NCBI RefSeq assembly: GCF_018531445.1
Contig: NZ_JAHDTH010000033.1
Location: 1-49,670, forward strand
Reading direction: 5' to 3'
Source: Pseudonocardia lacus
GTDB taxonomy: Bacteria > Actinomycetota > Actinomycetes > Mycobacteriales > Pseudonocardiaceae
Length of the DNA: 49,670 bases
The translations under genes were made by a program, and so were the position numbers. Under the pieces are notes generated by a model. The model saw only the letters and a program-made list of their open reading frames with translations. It was not told the origin of the DNA and did no database searches. Shown piece by piece: positions 17,160-25,027 of this stretch. The first letter of the stretch is position 1; each line of letters starts with the position of its first letter.

Positions 17160-18198
17160 CGACCGCGCCCGCCAGCGCCAGCGCCACCACCTGGTCGATC
17201 ACCTCGCCGAGCGGGGTGCCGGCGGCCGCCATCATCCTCGGGAAGCGGCTGTAGGACGTCAGCCCGGGCAGGGTGTTGACCTCGTTGAGGACCACCTCGC
17301 CGTCCTCGGTGAGGAACATGTCCACCCGCGAGAGCCCCCGGCACCCGAGGGCGCGGTAGATCGCCTCCGCCGTGCGCCGCACGCGCGAGCGCGACTGCGC
17401 CGGGATGTCGGCGGGCACGATCGGCACGGAGTTCTGCGAGCCGCTCTCCGGCGCGTCCTCCTGGTGGATCCGGAAGAAGCCGTGCGACAGCGCGATGCGG
17501 TCCACCTCGCCGACGACCAGGTCGGGGCCCTCGCCCAGGACGGCGCACCCGACCTCGCTGCCGACGACCGCCCGCTCGACCAGCACCTTCGAGTCGAACT
17601 GCCGTGCGAGGTCCAGCGCGGCGGCCAGTTCCCCCTGGTGGGCCACCTTGCTGACGCCGAACGACGATCCCGAGCGCGCCGGCTTGACGAAGACGGGGTA
17701 GGTGAGCCCGTCCGGATCGACGCTCTCGCCGGCCAGGACGACCCGGAACTCCGGCGTGGCGATCCCCGCCGCGGCGACGACGAGGTAGGCGAGCGACTTG
17801 TCCATGCACAGCGCGGAACTCGGCACGTCGCAGCCCACGTAGGGGATGCCGGAGAGCTCCAGCAGGCCCTGCACCGCGCCGTCCTCGCCCTGCTTGCCGT
17901 GCAGGACGGGCAGCACGACGTCCAGGTCGACGACCTCGTGGCGCCCCGGCTCGTCCAGCACGACCAGCCCCCGCACGGTCGGGTCGGGCGACAGCACGAC
18001 CGGCCGGCCGCCGCCGTCCTGCCACGGCGAATCCGGGCCCTCGCACAGCCGCCACGCGCCGTTCTTCGTGATCCCGATGAAGAACGGCTCGTACTTGCGC
18101 GCGTCGAGGTGGGCGGCGACCTCCCGGGCGGATCTGACCGAGACCGGGTGCTCCTCCCCGCGGCCCCCGAAGATGATCCCGATGCGGAGCTTACCCAT
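17137..18198 (-). CDS. vanA: D-Ala-D-Lac ligase, VanA type, 353 aa
   Basis: ATP-grasp ligase joining D-Ala to D-lactate. The N-terminal GGRGEEHPVSV, the VLPVLHGKQGEDGAVQGLLE segment and the PARSGSSFGVSKV nucleotide loop match VanA/VanB-type ligases. The omega-loop FFRIHQED has the His-containing FRIHQE form of D-lactate ligases rather than the Tyr/Lys form of D-Ala-D-Ala ligases, so D-Lac specificity is predicted. The C-terminal NEVNTLPGLT carries the Mg-binding residues. It overlaps vanH by 8 bases and vanX by 23, forming one operon that lowers glycopeptide binding. Confidence 0.95.
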   Translation of the reverse strand: MGKLRIGIIFGGRGEEHPVSVRSAREVAAHLDARKYEPFFIGITKNGAWRLCEGPDSPWQDGGGRPVVLSPDPTVRGLVVLDEPGRHEVVDLDVVLPVLHGKQGEDGAVQGLLELSGIPYVGCDVPSSALCMDKSLAYLVVAAAGIATPEFRVVLAGESVDPDGLTYPVFVKPARSGSSFGVSKVAHQGELAAALDLARQFDSKVLVERAVVGSEVGCAVLGEGPDLVVGEVDRIALSHGFFRIHQEDAPESGSQNSVPIVPADIPAQSRSRVRRTAEAIYRALGCRGLSRVDMFLTEDGEVVLNEVNTLPGLTSYSRFPRMMAAAGTPLGEVIDQVVALALAGAVDGRFDGR

Positions 18199-19228
18199 GG
18201 CGATTCCCGCTCTCGAAATTCAGGCAGTTGGTGAGGGAGTTGCGCACGGTGTCACGCAGGGCGTGGTCGGTGTAATAGGCGGAATGCGGAGTGATGAGCA
18301 CGTTCGGCAGTTCCTGCAATCGCAGCAGCATCGCGTTCTCGACGGGCCGGCTCCGGCGGTCGGTGGCGAAGATCCCCTCCTCGCCCTCGACCACGTCCAG
18401 CGCCGCTCCGCCCAACCGGCCGTCCTCCAGCGCGACGAGCAGGCCCTCGGTGTCCACGAGCGCGCCGCGCCCGGTGTTGACGACGACCGCGCCCCGCTTC
18501 ATCCGCGCGATGCGCCGGCGGTCGAGCAGGTGGCGGGTGCCGGCCTGCAGTGGGACGTGCAGCGTCACGATGTCGCTGCACTCCAGCAGCTCGTCGAGCG
18601 CGACGTACTCGGCGGTGGCTCCGGGGACGCGGTCGTGGGCGAGCACCCGGCAGCCGAACCCGCGCAGCCGGTCCAGGACCGCCGCGCCGATGCGCCCCGT
18701 CCCGACCACGCCGACGGTCAGGTCGCGCAGCTCCCGGCCCCGGACCTCGCCCAGCCGGTAGTCGTGGGCGTCGACGCGCCGGATGGTCGACCCGGCGTCG
18801 CGCACCGCCATGAGCATCAGCATCAGCGCGTAGTCGGCGACGCTGTCGGGCGAGTAGGCGACGCCTTCGACGGCGATGCCCATGCTCCGGGCGCGCTCCA
18901 CGTCGATGTGGTCGTGGCCGATGCTCCTCGTGCCGATGTGGCGGACCCCCGCCCGGCTCAGCGCACGCAGGACGGGCTCGGCGATCGGGGTGCGGTGGTC
19001 GACGCTGATGCAGCGGTTCCCGGCCGCGAGTGCCGCGTTCGTCTCGCAGACCGCTTCCGCGACGATCGTCGGCACGATGCCGATACCGGGCGCGGTTTCC
19101 CGGAACAACGCGGCTTCATCCGGCGCGCAGCCGTACACCGTGATTCCCGTCGTCCCGACTTCCGGTAACGGCGGAGGTTCCGACAATCGGGTGCCGCCGG
19201 CCGGGCGGGCCCGTTCGCTGCGGTTCAT
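18191..19228 (-). CDS. vanH: D-lactate dehydrogenase VanH, 345 aa
   Basis: NAD-dependent 2-hydroxyacid dehydrogenase that reduces pyruvate to D-lactate for VanA. The Rossmann motif is VGVVGTGRIGAAVLDRL, the substrate Arg is in VVNTGRGALVD, and the catalytic His is in the late ITPHSAYYTDHAL. ITVYGCAPDEA near the N-terminus is close to known VanH starts. The ATG gives about 25 residues more than typical VanH, so translation may begin further in, but no internal ATG/GTG is well placed. It is first in the vanHAX operon. Its upstream region is shared with a plus-strand gene and holds a large inverted repeat. Confidence 0.93.
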   Translation of the reverse strand: MNRSERARPAGGTRLSEPPPLPEVGTTGITVYGCAPDEAALFRETAPGIGIVPTIVAEAVCETNAALAAGNRCISVDHRTPIAEPVLRALSRAGVRHIGTRSIGHDHIDVERARSMGIAVEGVAYSPDSVADYALMLMLMAVRDAGSTIRRVDAHDYRLGEVRGRELRDLTVGVVGTGRIGAAVLDRLRGFGCRVLAHDRVPGATAEYVALDELLECSDIVTLHVPLQAGTRHLLDRRRIARMKRGAVVVNTGRGALVDTEGLLVALEDGRLGGAALDVVEGEEGIFATDRRSRPVENAMLLRLQELPNVLITPHSAYYTDHALRDTVRNSLTNCLNFESGNRHG

Positions 19229-19254
19229 GGCCCCAGTCAAGGGGGCGCGGTGTT

Positions 19255-19286
19255 GTCGGCGCGTATCCGGTTTCCGATACGCCGAC
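19255..19286. promoter_or_regulatory. Inverted repeat in the vanH promoter region (candidate operator)
   Basis: GCGTATC-N8-GATACGC is perfect at 19261-19282. With a 2-base bulge it extends to GTCGGC(GC)GTATC ... GATACGCCGAC. It lies 27-58 bases upstream of vanH. A possible minus-strand promoter (TTGCCC, 17 bases, TATCGG) would place the -10 box in one arm. It is the only strong dyad between vanH and the divergent gene, so it is the natural candidate for a vancomycin-inducible operator. Confidence 0.45.
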
Positions 19287-19364
19287 GATAGGCGCCGGGC
19301 AACGGCGACCCGATCGCGCCGGCCCGACCCTGCGGACGCGGGTGGCCGGGCGCAGACTGCGCCC

Positions 19365-20933
19365 GTGAAGCTGAGCCGACTGCTCCCCGTGGTCGCGGCC
19401 GTGGGCGTCGCCGCGCACGACCTGCTGCAGCGCCGCCGCGCCCTGCTGCGCAACTTCCCCGTGCTCGGGCACGGCCGCTACCTGATCGAGGCCATCGGCC
19501 CCGAACTGCGCCAGTACGTCGTCGCCGCCAACGACGAGGAGCGCCCGTTCAGCCGCGACCAGCGGCGCTGGGTCTACGCCTCGGCCAAGGGCGAGAACAA
19601 CTACTTCGGCTTCGGCACCGACAACGACATCGAGCACACCCCCGGCTACGTGATCATCAAGCACCGCGCGTTCGGCCGCGCCGTGCCCACCAGCCACCCG
19701 CACGCGGGCGAGGAGGCGTGGCTGCCGTGCGCGAAGGTGCTCGGCGGCCCGCGAGGGCGCCGTCACGCCTTCCGCCCCGACTCGGTGGTCGGCATCTCCG
19801 GGATGAGCTTCGGCTCGCTGTCGGGCAACGCGGTCGAGGCGCTCAACCGCGGCGCCGCGCTGGCCGGCTGCCTGCAGAACACCGGCGAGGGCAGCATCTC
19901 GCCGCACCACCGCAAGGGCGGCGAGCTGATCTGGCAGATCGGCACCGGCTACTTCGGCTGCCGCGACGAGCGGGGCCGCTTCGACCTCGCCCGGCTCAAG
20001 GACGCCGTCGCCGCCGCCCCGGTCCGAGCGCTGGAGGTCAAGCTCAGCCAGGGCGCGAAACCCGGCCTCGGCGGGGTGCTGCCCGGCGCGAAGGTGTCCG
20101 CGGAGATCGCCGCGACGCGCGGGGTGCCGCAGGGCCGCGACTGCATCAGCCCGTCGCGGCACGCCGAGTTCGACAGCCCCGACGCCTTGCTCGACTGGGT
20201 CGAGATGCTCGCCGACGAGACCGGGCTGCCCGTGGGCATCAAGTCCGCCGTCGGCCACCTGGGCTTCTGGGAGGAACTCGCGGACCTGATGGCCGGGACC
20301 GACCGCGGCGTCGACTTCGTGACGATCGACGGCGGTGAGGGCGGCACCGGCGCCTCACCGCTGGTGTTCACCGACTCGGTCGCGCTGCCGTTCCGGCTCG
20401 GCTTCAGCCGGGTCTACCGCGAGTTCGCCCGCCGCGGCCTGCACGAGCGGGTCGTCTTCGTCGGCTCCGGCAAGCTGGGGCTGCCCGACAACGCCGCGGT
20501 GGCCTTCGCCCTGGGCGCCGACATGGTCGGCGTCGGGCGCGAGGCGATGCTGTCCATCGGGTGCATCCAGGCCCAGAAGTGCCACACCGACAGCTGCCCC
20601 ACCGGCGTCGCCACCCAGAACCGCTGGCTGGCCCACGGGCTCGACCCCGCGCTGAAGTCGGTGCGCGCGGCCACCTACGTCAAGACCCTGCGCCGCGACC
20701 TGCTCAAGATCAGCGAGACCATCGGCGTCGAGCACCCCGGGCTCGTCACCACCGACGACATCGAGATCCTCACCGGGCAGACCGTCGGCACGCCGCTGCA
20801 CGAGGTCTACGGCTACGACCCCGGGTGGGGCCTGCCCTCCGCGGCCGACCGGCAGCACATCGTGGCGCTGATGACCGGGACGGCGCCGCAGGGCGGCTCG
20901 GCGCCGCAGGCTCCCCCCGTCACCGCGACGTGA
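19365..20933 (+). CDS. FMN-binding glutamate-synthase-family protein, 522 aa
   Basis: A stand-alone homologue of the FMN/synthase domain of GltB. It has a short hydrophobic N-terminus (possible membrane anchor) before RNFPVLGHGRYLIEAIGPELRQY, then the core: GISGMSFGSLSGNAVEALNRGA, NTGEGSISPHH and FVTIDGGEGGTGASPLVF (the FMN phosphate region). The Cys-rich GCIQAQKCHTDSCPTGVATQ matches the Fe-S cluster loop of glutamate synthase. It lacks the amidotransferase domain, so the reaction is unlikely to be classic glutamate synthesis. The GTG start at 19365 fits homologue length. It is divergent from vanH. Confidence 0.85.
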   Translation: MKLSRLLPVVAAVGVAAHDLLQRRRALLRNFPVLGHGRYLIEAIGPELRQYVVAANDEERPFSRDQRRWVYASAKGENNYFGFGTDNDIEHTPGYVIIKHRAFGRAVPTSHPHAGEEAWLPCAKVLGGPRGRRHAFRPDSVVGISGMSFGSLSGNAVEALNRGAALAGCLQNTGEGSISPHHRKGGELIWQIGTGYFGCRDERGRFDLARLKDAVAAAPVRALEVKLSQGAKPGLGGVLPGAKVSAEIAATRGVPQGRDCISPSRHAEFDSPDALLDWVEMLADETGLPVGIKSAVGHLGFWEELADLMAGTDRGVDFVTIDGGEGGTGASPLVFTDSVALPFRLGFSRVYREFARRGLHERVVFVGSGKLGLPDNAAVAFALGADMVGVGREAMLSIGCIQAQKCHTDSCPTGVATQNRWLAHGLDPALKSVRAATYVKTLRRDLLKISETIGVEHPGLVTTDDIEILTGQTVGTPLHEVYGYDPGWGLPSAADRQHIVALMTGTAPQGGSAPQAPPVTAT

Positions 20934-20952
20934 CCGGAAGTAGCCTCTGCTG

Positions 20953-21384
20953 GTGCCCAGCGACTTCGCGTTGAAGACCATGAACTCGGTGCACCGGCTG
21001 CTGGTGGCGCTGACCCGGGGACGCGCAGGCTACGAGTTCGGCGGCATGCCGGTCGTCGAGCTGACCACGATCGGGCGGCGCACCGGCAAGCCCCGCACCG
21101 TGCTGCTCACCGCCCCGCTGCGCGAGGGCGACGGCTACGTGGTCGTCGCCTCCCGCGGCGGCGACGACCAGCACCCCGCGTGGTTCCTGAACCTGCGCGA
21201 CCGGCCCGAGGTCGAGGTGGCGGTCAAGGGCGGCGAGCGGCGACCCATGCGCGCCCGGGTCGTCTCCGCCGAGGAGCGGGCCGAGATGTGGCCGCGGATC
21301 GCCGGCCGCTACCGCAACTACGCCGGCTACCAGGAGCGCACCGAGCGCGAGATCCCGCTCGTGGTCCTGGAGCCGCGCGACTGA
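20953..21384 (+). CDS. DDN-family (F420/FMN-type) nitroreductase-like protein, 143 aa
   Basis: Matches the deazaflavin-dependent nitroreductase (Ddn/AclJ) split-barrel family: FGGMPVVELTTIGRRTGKPRTVLLTAPL, a region binding the F420 phosphate tail, then HPAWFLNLRDRPEVEVAVKGG. Members use F420H2 to reduce quinones or nitroaromatics. The GTG start has no ribosome-binding site, and TAGCCT lies 6 bases before it, so the transcript may be leaderless. It lies 66 bases upstream of a P450 on the same strand. Confidence 0.85.
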   Translation: MPSDFALKTMNSVHRLLVALTRGRAGYEFGGMPVVELTTIGRRTGKPRTVLLTAPLREGDGYVVVASRGGDDQHPAWFLNLRDRPEVEVAVKGGERRPMRARVVSAEERAEMWPRIAGRYRNYAGYQERTEREIPLVVLEPRD

Positions 21385-21450
21385 GCCGCGCCGGCGCGGG
21401 CCGGACAGGACAGCGTTCTAGGGTGGGGACGCTCTCGGAGGAGGTGGGCC

Positions 21451-22563
21451 GTGCTCAGCGACCCGGCGCCGCGGCCGGCGCGCAGCTACGACCCGACGCT
21501 CGCCCCGTACCGCGAGGACGGCGTCGTCCACGTGCACGACCACGCCACCATCCGGGCGCTGCTGCGCGACCCGGTCCGGGTGACCGCGGACGTGAGCGAC
21601 CTGGTGGGCCCGGATCAGCGCGTCCACCCGGTCGCCGCGTTCGTCTGGGCGACCGACCGCAGGACGATCGGGGGCTGCCCCGGCCGGCACGCGGCGCTGC
21701 GCTCGACGATGGCCCCGTGGCTGGGCCCGGAGGCGGTCGAGCAGCGGCGACCCGACGCCCGCGCCACCGCCCTGCGACGCGCCGAGGGGCTGTCCGGCCG
21801 GTCCTTCGACCTGTACGCGGACTACGCCGAGCCTGTCGTCGTCGAGTACCTGGCCGCGTGGCTCGGCGTCGAGGAGGCCGACGTCCGGTTCGCCGTCGCC
21901 GACCAGCTGGCCGCGGGCGAGATGTTCGCGGCCTGGCCACCCCCGAGCACCGACGAGCTCGACGCGCACTACCGGGACCTGATGGCCCGACCGGGCCTCG
22001 GCGGCGTCGCCGGTGCCGCCCGCGACCTGCGCGACCGCGGGGTGCTCACCGAGCGGGAGGCGTGGGCCGTCGTCTACGCGCTCGCGGTCAGCGCCGTGGC
22101 CACCGCCACCTCGATCACGTTAGCCGCCGGGCTGGGCGTCGAGCACGGCTCGTGGTCCCGCATGGCCGACGACGCGTTCGCCGCCGGCGCGATCGAGGAG
22201 GCCGTCCGCCTGGGCAGCCCTTTCCCGCAGTCCAGCCGGTTCGTCCGCGAGCCGTTCACCCTCGGGGACGTCCCCGTCGAGCCCGGCGACCAGGTGCTGA
22301 TGTGGTTGACGGCGGCCAACCGCGGCCTCCCCGGGGTGCACCGCGAGCCCCTGGACCGCTTCGACCCGACCCGCGACGCGTCCGCGCACCTCGGCTGGGG
22401 CTCGGGCTACCACACCTGCGGCGGGGTGCGGCACGCCCGCGCGGTCGCCGAGGCCGCGGTGACCGCGCTGGCCGGGCGCTGCCCGGCGCTCGCGCACGCC
22501 GGGCCGTGGCGCCGCTTCGTCGGCATCGACGACGGCTACGCGACGGCCCCGGTCACCGCATGA
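21451..22563 (+). CDS. Cytochrome P450-like protein with atypical I helix, 370 aa
   Basis: The heme-binding loop is present (LGWGSGYHTCGGVRHARA, Cys thiolate) as is the K-helix ExxR motif (EEAVRLGSP). The I-helix segment ALAVSAVATATSITLAAG lacks the usual acid-alcohol pair ((A/G)Gx(D/E)T), which normally delivers protons for O2 activation. The protein is shorter than most class I P450s (about 400 aa). The GTG start is preceded by GGAGGAGG. It may use peroxide, act on an unusual substrate, or have lost monooxygenase activity. No ferredoxin gene is adjacent. Confidence 0.8.
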   Translation: MLSDPAPRPARSYDPTLAPYREDGVVHVHDHATIRALLRDPVRVTADVSDLVGPDQRVHPVAAFVWATDRRTIGGCPGRHAALRSTMAPWLGPEAVEQRRPDARATALRRAEGLSGRSFDLYADYAEPVVVEYLAAWLGVEEADVRFAVADQLAAGEMFAAWPPPSTDELDAHYRDLMARPGLGGVAGAARDLRDRGVLTEREAWAVVYALAVSAVATATSITLAAGLGVEHGSWSRMADDAFAAGAIEEAVRLGSPFPQSSRFVREPFTLGDVPVEPGDQVLMWLTAANRGLPGVHREPLDRFDPTRDASAHLGWGSGYHTCGGVRHARAVAEAAVTALAGRCPALAHAGPWRRFVGIDDGYATAPVTA

Positions 22564-22580
22564 GGCCGCCACGCGTGCGA

Positions 22581-23102
22581 TCAGTCCCCGGTCTCCGGGG
22601 CGGTCTCCAGGACGACCTCGCAGTCCGCGGCGATGAAGTCGCCCGCGTCCTTGCGCACCGTGTCGACCCCCGCCCCGCAGACCACCCAGTCGCCCGCCGC
22701 GCCGTCGTTGGAGCGGAGGTCGTCGTTGCCCGGACCGCCGTCCATGATGTCGACGCCGTCCTGGCCGCGCAGCAGGTCGTTCCCGGCGCCGCCGTGGAGC
22801 AGGTCGTTGCCCTGCCCGGCGCGCAGCGCGTCGTCCCCGTCGCCGCCGTCGAGGTAGTCGTTGCCGGCCCGCCCCCGCAGGACGTCGTCGCCGATGCCAC
22901 CGTTGAGGAGGTCGTTGCCGGCCTCGCCGATCAGCGTGTCGTTGCCCGCGAGGCCGAGGTAGTAGTCGTTGTCCGGGGTCCCGGAGAAGGTGTCGTCGCC
23001 GGGGGTGCCGGCCCGCGCCTCCGCCGAGGCGGCACCGGCGCCCAGCGTGAGAGCGGCCACGGACACGACGCCGAGCACGGTCGCCCGAACGGAATTGCGC
23101 AT
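22581..23102 (-). CDS. Secreted RTX (calcium-binding nonapeptide) repeat protein, 173 aa
   Basis: Sec signal peptide over about residues 1-27 (Arg start, hydrophobic core, AGAASA cleavage region). It is followed by about nine GGxGxDxLx-type repeats (e.g. GLAGNDTLI, GEAGNDLLNGGIGDDVL, GGAGNDLLRGQDGVDIM). RTX repeats fold into a calcium-stabilised parallel beta roll. The C-terminus has two Cys (VVCGAGVD and DCEVVL), likely a disulfide. The ATG has an AGAGGA site upstream. In contrast to Gram-negative RTX exoproteins there is no type I secretion gene here and a normal Sec signal. Function unknown; surface calcium binding is plausible. Confidence 0.85.
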   Translation of the reverse strand: MRNSVRATVLGVVSVAALTLGAGAASAEARAGTPGDDTFSGTPDNDYYLGLAGNDTLIGEAGNDLLNGGIGDDVLRGRAGNDYLDGGDGDDALRAGQGNDLLHGGAGNDLLRGQDGVDIMDGGPGNDDLRSNDGAAGDWVVCGAGVDTVRKDAGDFIAADCEVVLETAPETGD

Positions 23103-23284
23103 CGCGGAATCCTCTCCAGAATTGTGCACAACGGAGTCGGAAAGCGGGCCGGAATGACTTCCGGCCGCCCCGAAAGGTTCCGGCAATTTCGCGGGGGCGA
23201 CAAGTCACACGGTCGGGGCGCGCACGGACCGTGACGGCCGTCGTGCGACCATGTCCGCCGATCCACGACAGGGACGGACACCCC

Positions 23285-23833
23285 ATGCAGACCACCGGCC
23301 GCGCACTCGTCGACGCGGTGCGCTCATCCGACCGCGACGAGCGCAACGAGGCCTACCGGGCCGTCATCGAGGCCACCGACACCCCCGTGGAGTGGGCCTA
23401 CGACGTGTGGGACGACGTCGTCGCCGATCTCGGGCACGCGGACAACCACGTCCGCTCCATCGCCGCCCAACTGCTGTGCAACCTCGCGAAGAGCGACCCC
23501 GAGCAGCGCATCCTCACCGCCCTCCCGGCCCTGCTGGACCTCACCCGCGACCCCCGCTTCGTCACCGCCCGGCACTGCTTGCAGGCGCTGTGGAAGGTCG
23601 GTGCCGCCGGAGCGCCGCAGCGCGCCGCGTACCGCGACGGGCTCGTCGCCCGCTTCGCGGACTGCCGCGAGGAGAAGAACTGGTCGCTCATCCGCCACGA
23701 CATCGCCCAGAGCCTGCGCAACGCCTACGACGCCACCGGCGACGAGACCCTGCGCGCGACGGCCGAGCAGCTGATCGACAGCGAGTCGGACGTCAAGTAC
23801 CGCAAGAAGTACGCCGCGCTCTGGAAGCGGTGA
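23285..23833 (+). CDS. HEAT/armadillo-like helical repeat protein, 182 aa
   Basis: The sequence is almost entirely predicted alpha helical, with repeated paired helices such as DNHVRSIAAQLLCNLAKSDPE, FVTARHCLQALWKVGAAG and LIRHDIAQSLRNAYDAT, as in HEAT-like scaffolds. No catalytic motif is visible. Short proteins of this kind are seen as stand-alone genes in actinobacteria and Bacillus and are thought to mediate protein-protein contacts. The ATG start follows a weak GGGACGGA site. The divergent neighbour is the RTX protein across 182 bases. Confidence 0.7.
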   Translation: MQTTGRALVDAVRSSDRDERNEAYRAVIEATDTPVEWAYDVWDDVVADLGHADNHVRSIAAQLLCNLAKSDPEQRILTALPALLDLTRDPRFVTARHCLQALWKVGAAGAPQRAAYRDGLVARFADCREEKNWSLIRHDIAQSLRNAYDATGDETLRATAEQLIDSESDVKYRKKYAALWKR

Positions 23834-23848
23834 GCCGCCCGCCGTCGG

Positions 23849-23863
23849 CCGGTTCGGAACCGG
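23849..23863. terminator. Short hairpin between convergent helical-repeat protein and nitrilase genes
   Basis: CCGGTTC-G-GAACCGG is a perfect inverted repeat in the 36-base gap between convergent stops. It is a plausible bidirectional terminator without a U tract. Confidence 0.4.
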
Positions 23864-23869
23864 ACCCGC

Positions 23870-24895
23870 TCAGGTGAGCACGTCCGCCCGCTCGGGCGCG
23901 ACGGGCCCCGCGTCTCCCCCCACCTCGACCCCCGGGGCGGCGAACGACACCACCCGGTCGCCCGGGGTCTTGTTGAGCAGCAGCCGGGTGACGTCCGGGC
24001 GGGAGTAGTGGCCCGACGGGTCGGCCGCGGCCTTGGCCAGCGAGATGAGGCCGAGGTCGATCTCGGCGTAGAGCAGGCCCTCGACGTCCTCGGGCAGCGG
24101 CTCGGTCAGCAGCTGCCCGTCGGGGGCGTAGATGCCCGCGTACCCGCCGCCGGGCTGCAGCAGCGCGCGCTTGGTGTCGTCGGTGCACAGCAGCTCCACC
24201 ATCTCCGCCGACACGGTGGCGCACGGCGCGAGCACGAAGCACTGCCCCTCGACCGCGTAGACGCGGCTGGCGGCCGTGTTCACCTCCGGACCGAGGGCGT
24301 AGGCGCCACCCTTGTAGAGCGAGAAGCTCGGCCACGCGCCGACGTGGACCTGCTCGTCCTGGGCGTACATCGCGTACTTCGACAGCGGCTGCAGGTGCTC
24401 CCAGCAGCACAGCCCGCCGAGCCGGCCCAGCGGCGTCTGGTACACCGACAGGTCGGAGCCGTCGCCCTCGCCGAACACGGTGCGCTCGACGTGGGTCGGC
24501 TTGAGCTTGCGGCGCCGGGCGATCGTCGCCCCGTCCGGACCGATGATCCACTGCGCGATGTAGAGGCTGCCGGCCTGGCGCTCGGAGATGCCCAGCACCA
24601 CGGTGATCGCGTGCTCGCGGGCGGCCGCGGCCAGCCGCTCGGCCTGCGGCGAGCCGTACACCAGGGAGTTGTCGTGGTAGCGGCCGAAGAACTGCAGGCC
24701 CCACGCCGGGGAGTCGAGCCAGATGAACCACGGGTAGCCCGGCAGCCAGGTCTCCGGGAAGCCGATCAGCGAGGCCCCGTTGCCCGCGGCCTCGGCGATC
24801 AGCGCGACCGCCTTGTCCACCCCGGCGTCGAGGTCGAGGAACTCCGGGGCGGCCTGGACCACCGCGGCGCGGAACCGGGGGTGCTCGATGCTCAT
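23870..24895 (-). CDS. Nitrilase, 341 aa
   Basis: The catalytic triad of the nitrilase superfamily is visible: E48 in FPETWLPGYPWF, K132 in RRKLKPTHVERTVFGEGDGSD, and C164 in GGLCCWEHLQPL. These contexts (especially LKPTHVERTVFGEGDGSD and CWEH) are those of true nitrilases that hydrolyse nitriles to acids plus ammonia, rather than amidases. Length is typical. The ATG (MSIEHPRF) has no Shine-Dalgarno. It is divergent from an AraC gene across 132 bases; AraC regulators with this partner are known nitrilase activators. Confidence 0.93.
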   Translation of the reverse strand: MSIEHPRFRAAVVQAAPEFLDLDAGVDKAVALIAEAAGNGASLIGFPETWLPGYPWFIWLDSPAWGLQFFGRYHDNSLVYGSPQAERLAAAAREHAITVVLGISERQAGSLYIAQWIIGPDGATIARRRKLKPTHVERTVFGEGDGSDLSVYQTPLGRLGGLCCWEHLQPLSKYAMYAQDEQVHVGAWPSFSLYKGGAYALGPEVNTAASRVYAVEGQCFVLAPCATVSAEMVELLCTDDTKRALLQPGGGYAGIYAPDGQLLTEPLPEDVEGLLYAEIDLGLISLAKAAADPSGHYSRPDVTRLLLNKTPGDRVVSFAAPGVEVGGDAGPVAPERADVLT

Positions 24896-24991
24896 GGGAG
24901 GAGCGTGACGGCGCCGGCGGCGCGCCGCTGGTCTGTGAGTGGCGGGCTTGTTGACTCTGCGCGTCACCGCCCGCCGCTGCCGTGCAGAAGT

Positions 24992-25021
24992 CTTGCCGGG
25001 TCAGCGCGGCGTCCCTACCGT
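24992..25021 (+). promoter_or_regulatory. Promoter of the AraC gene, probably leaderless
   Basis: TTGCCG (24992-24997) and TACCGT (25016-25021) are spaced 18 bases. The -10 box ends 6 bases before the ATG, which lacks a ribosome-binding site. The same TACCGT hexamer is used upstream of the LuxR pair. Confidence 0.45.
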
Positions 25022-25027
25022 CATCGC

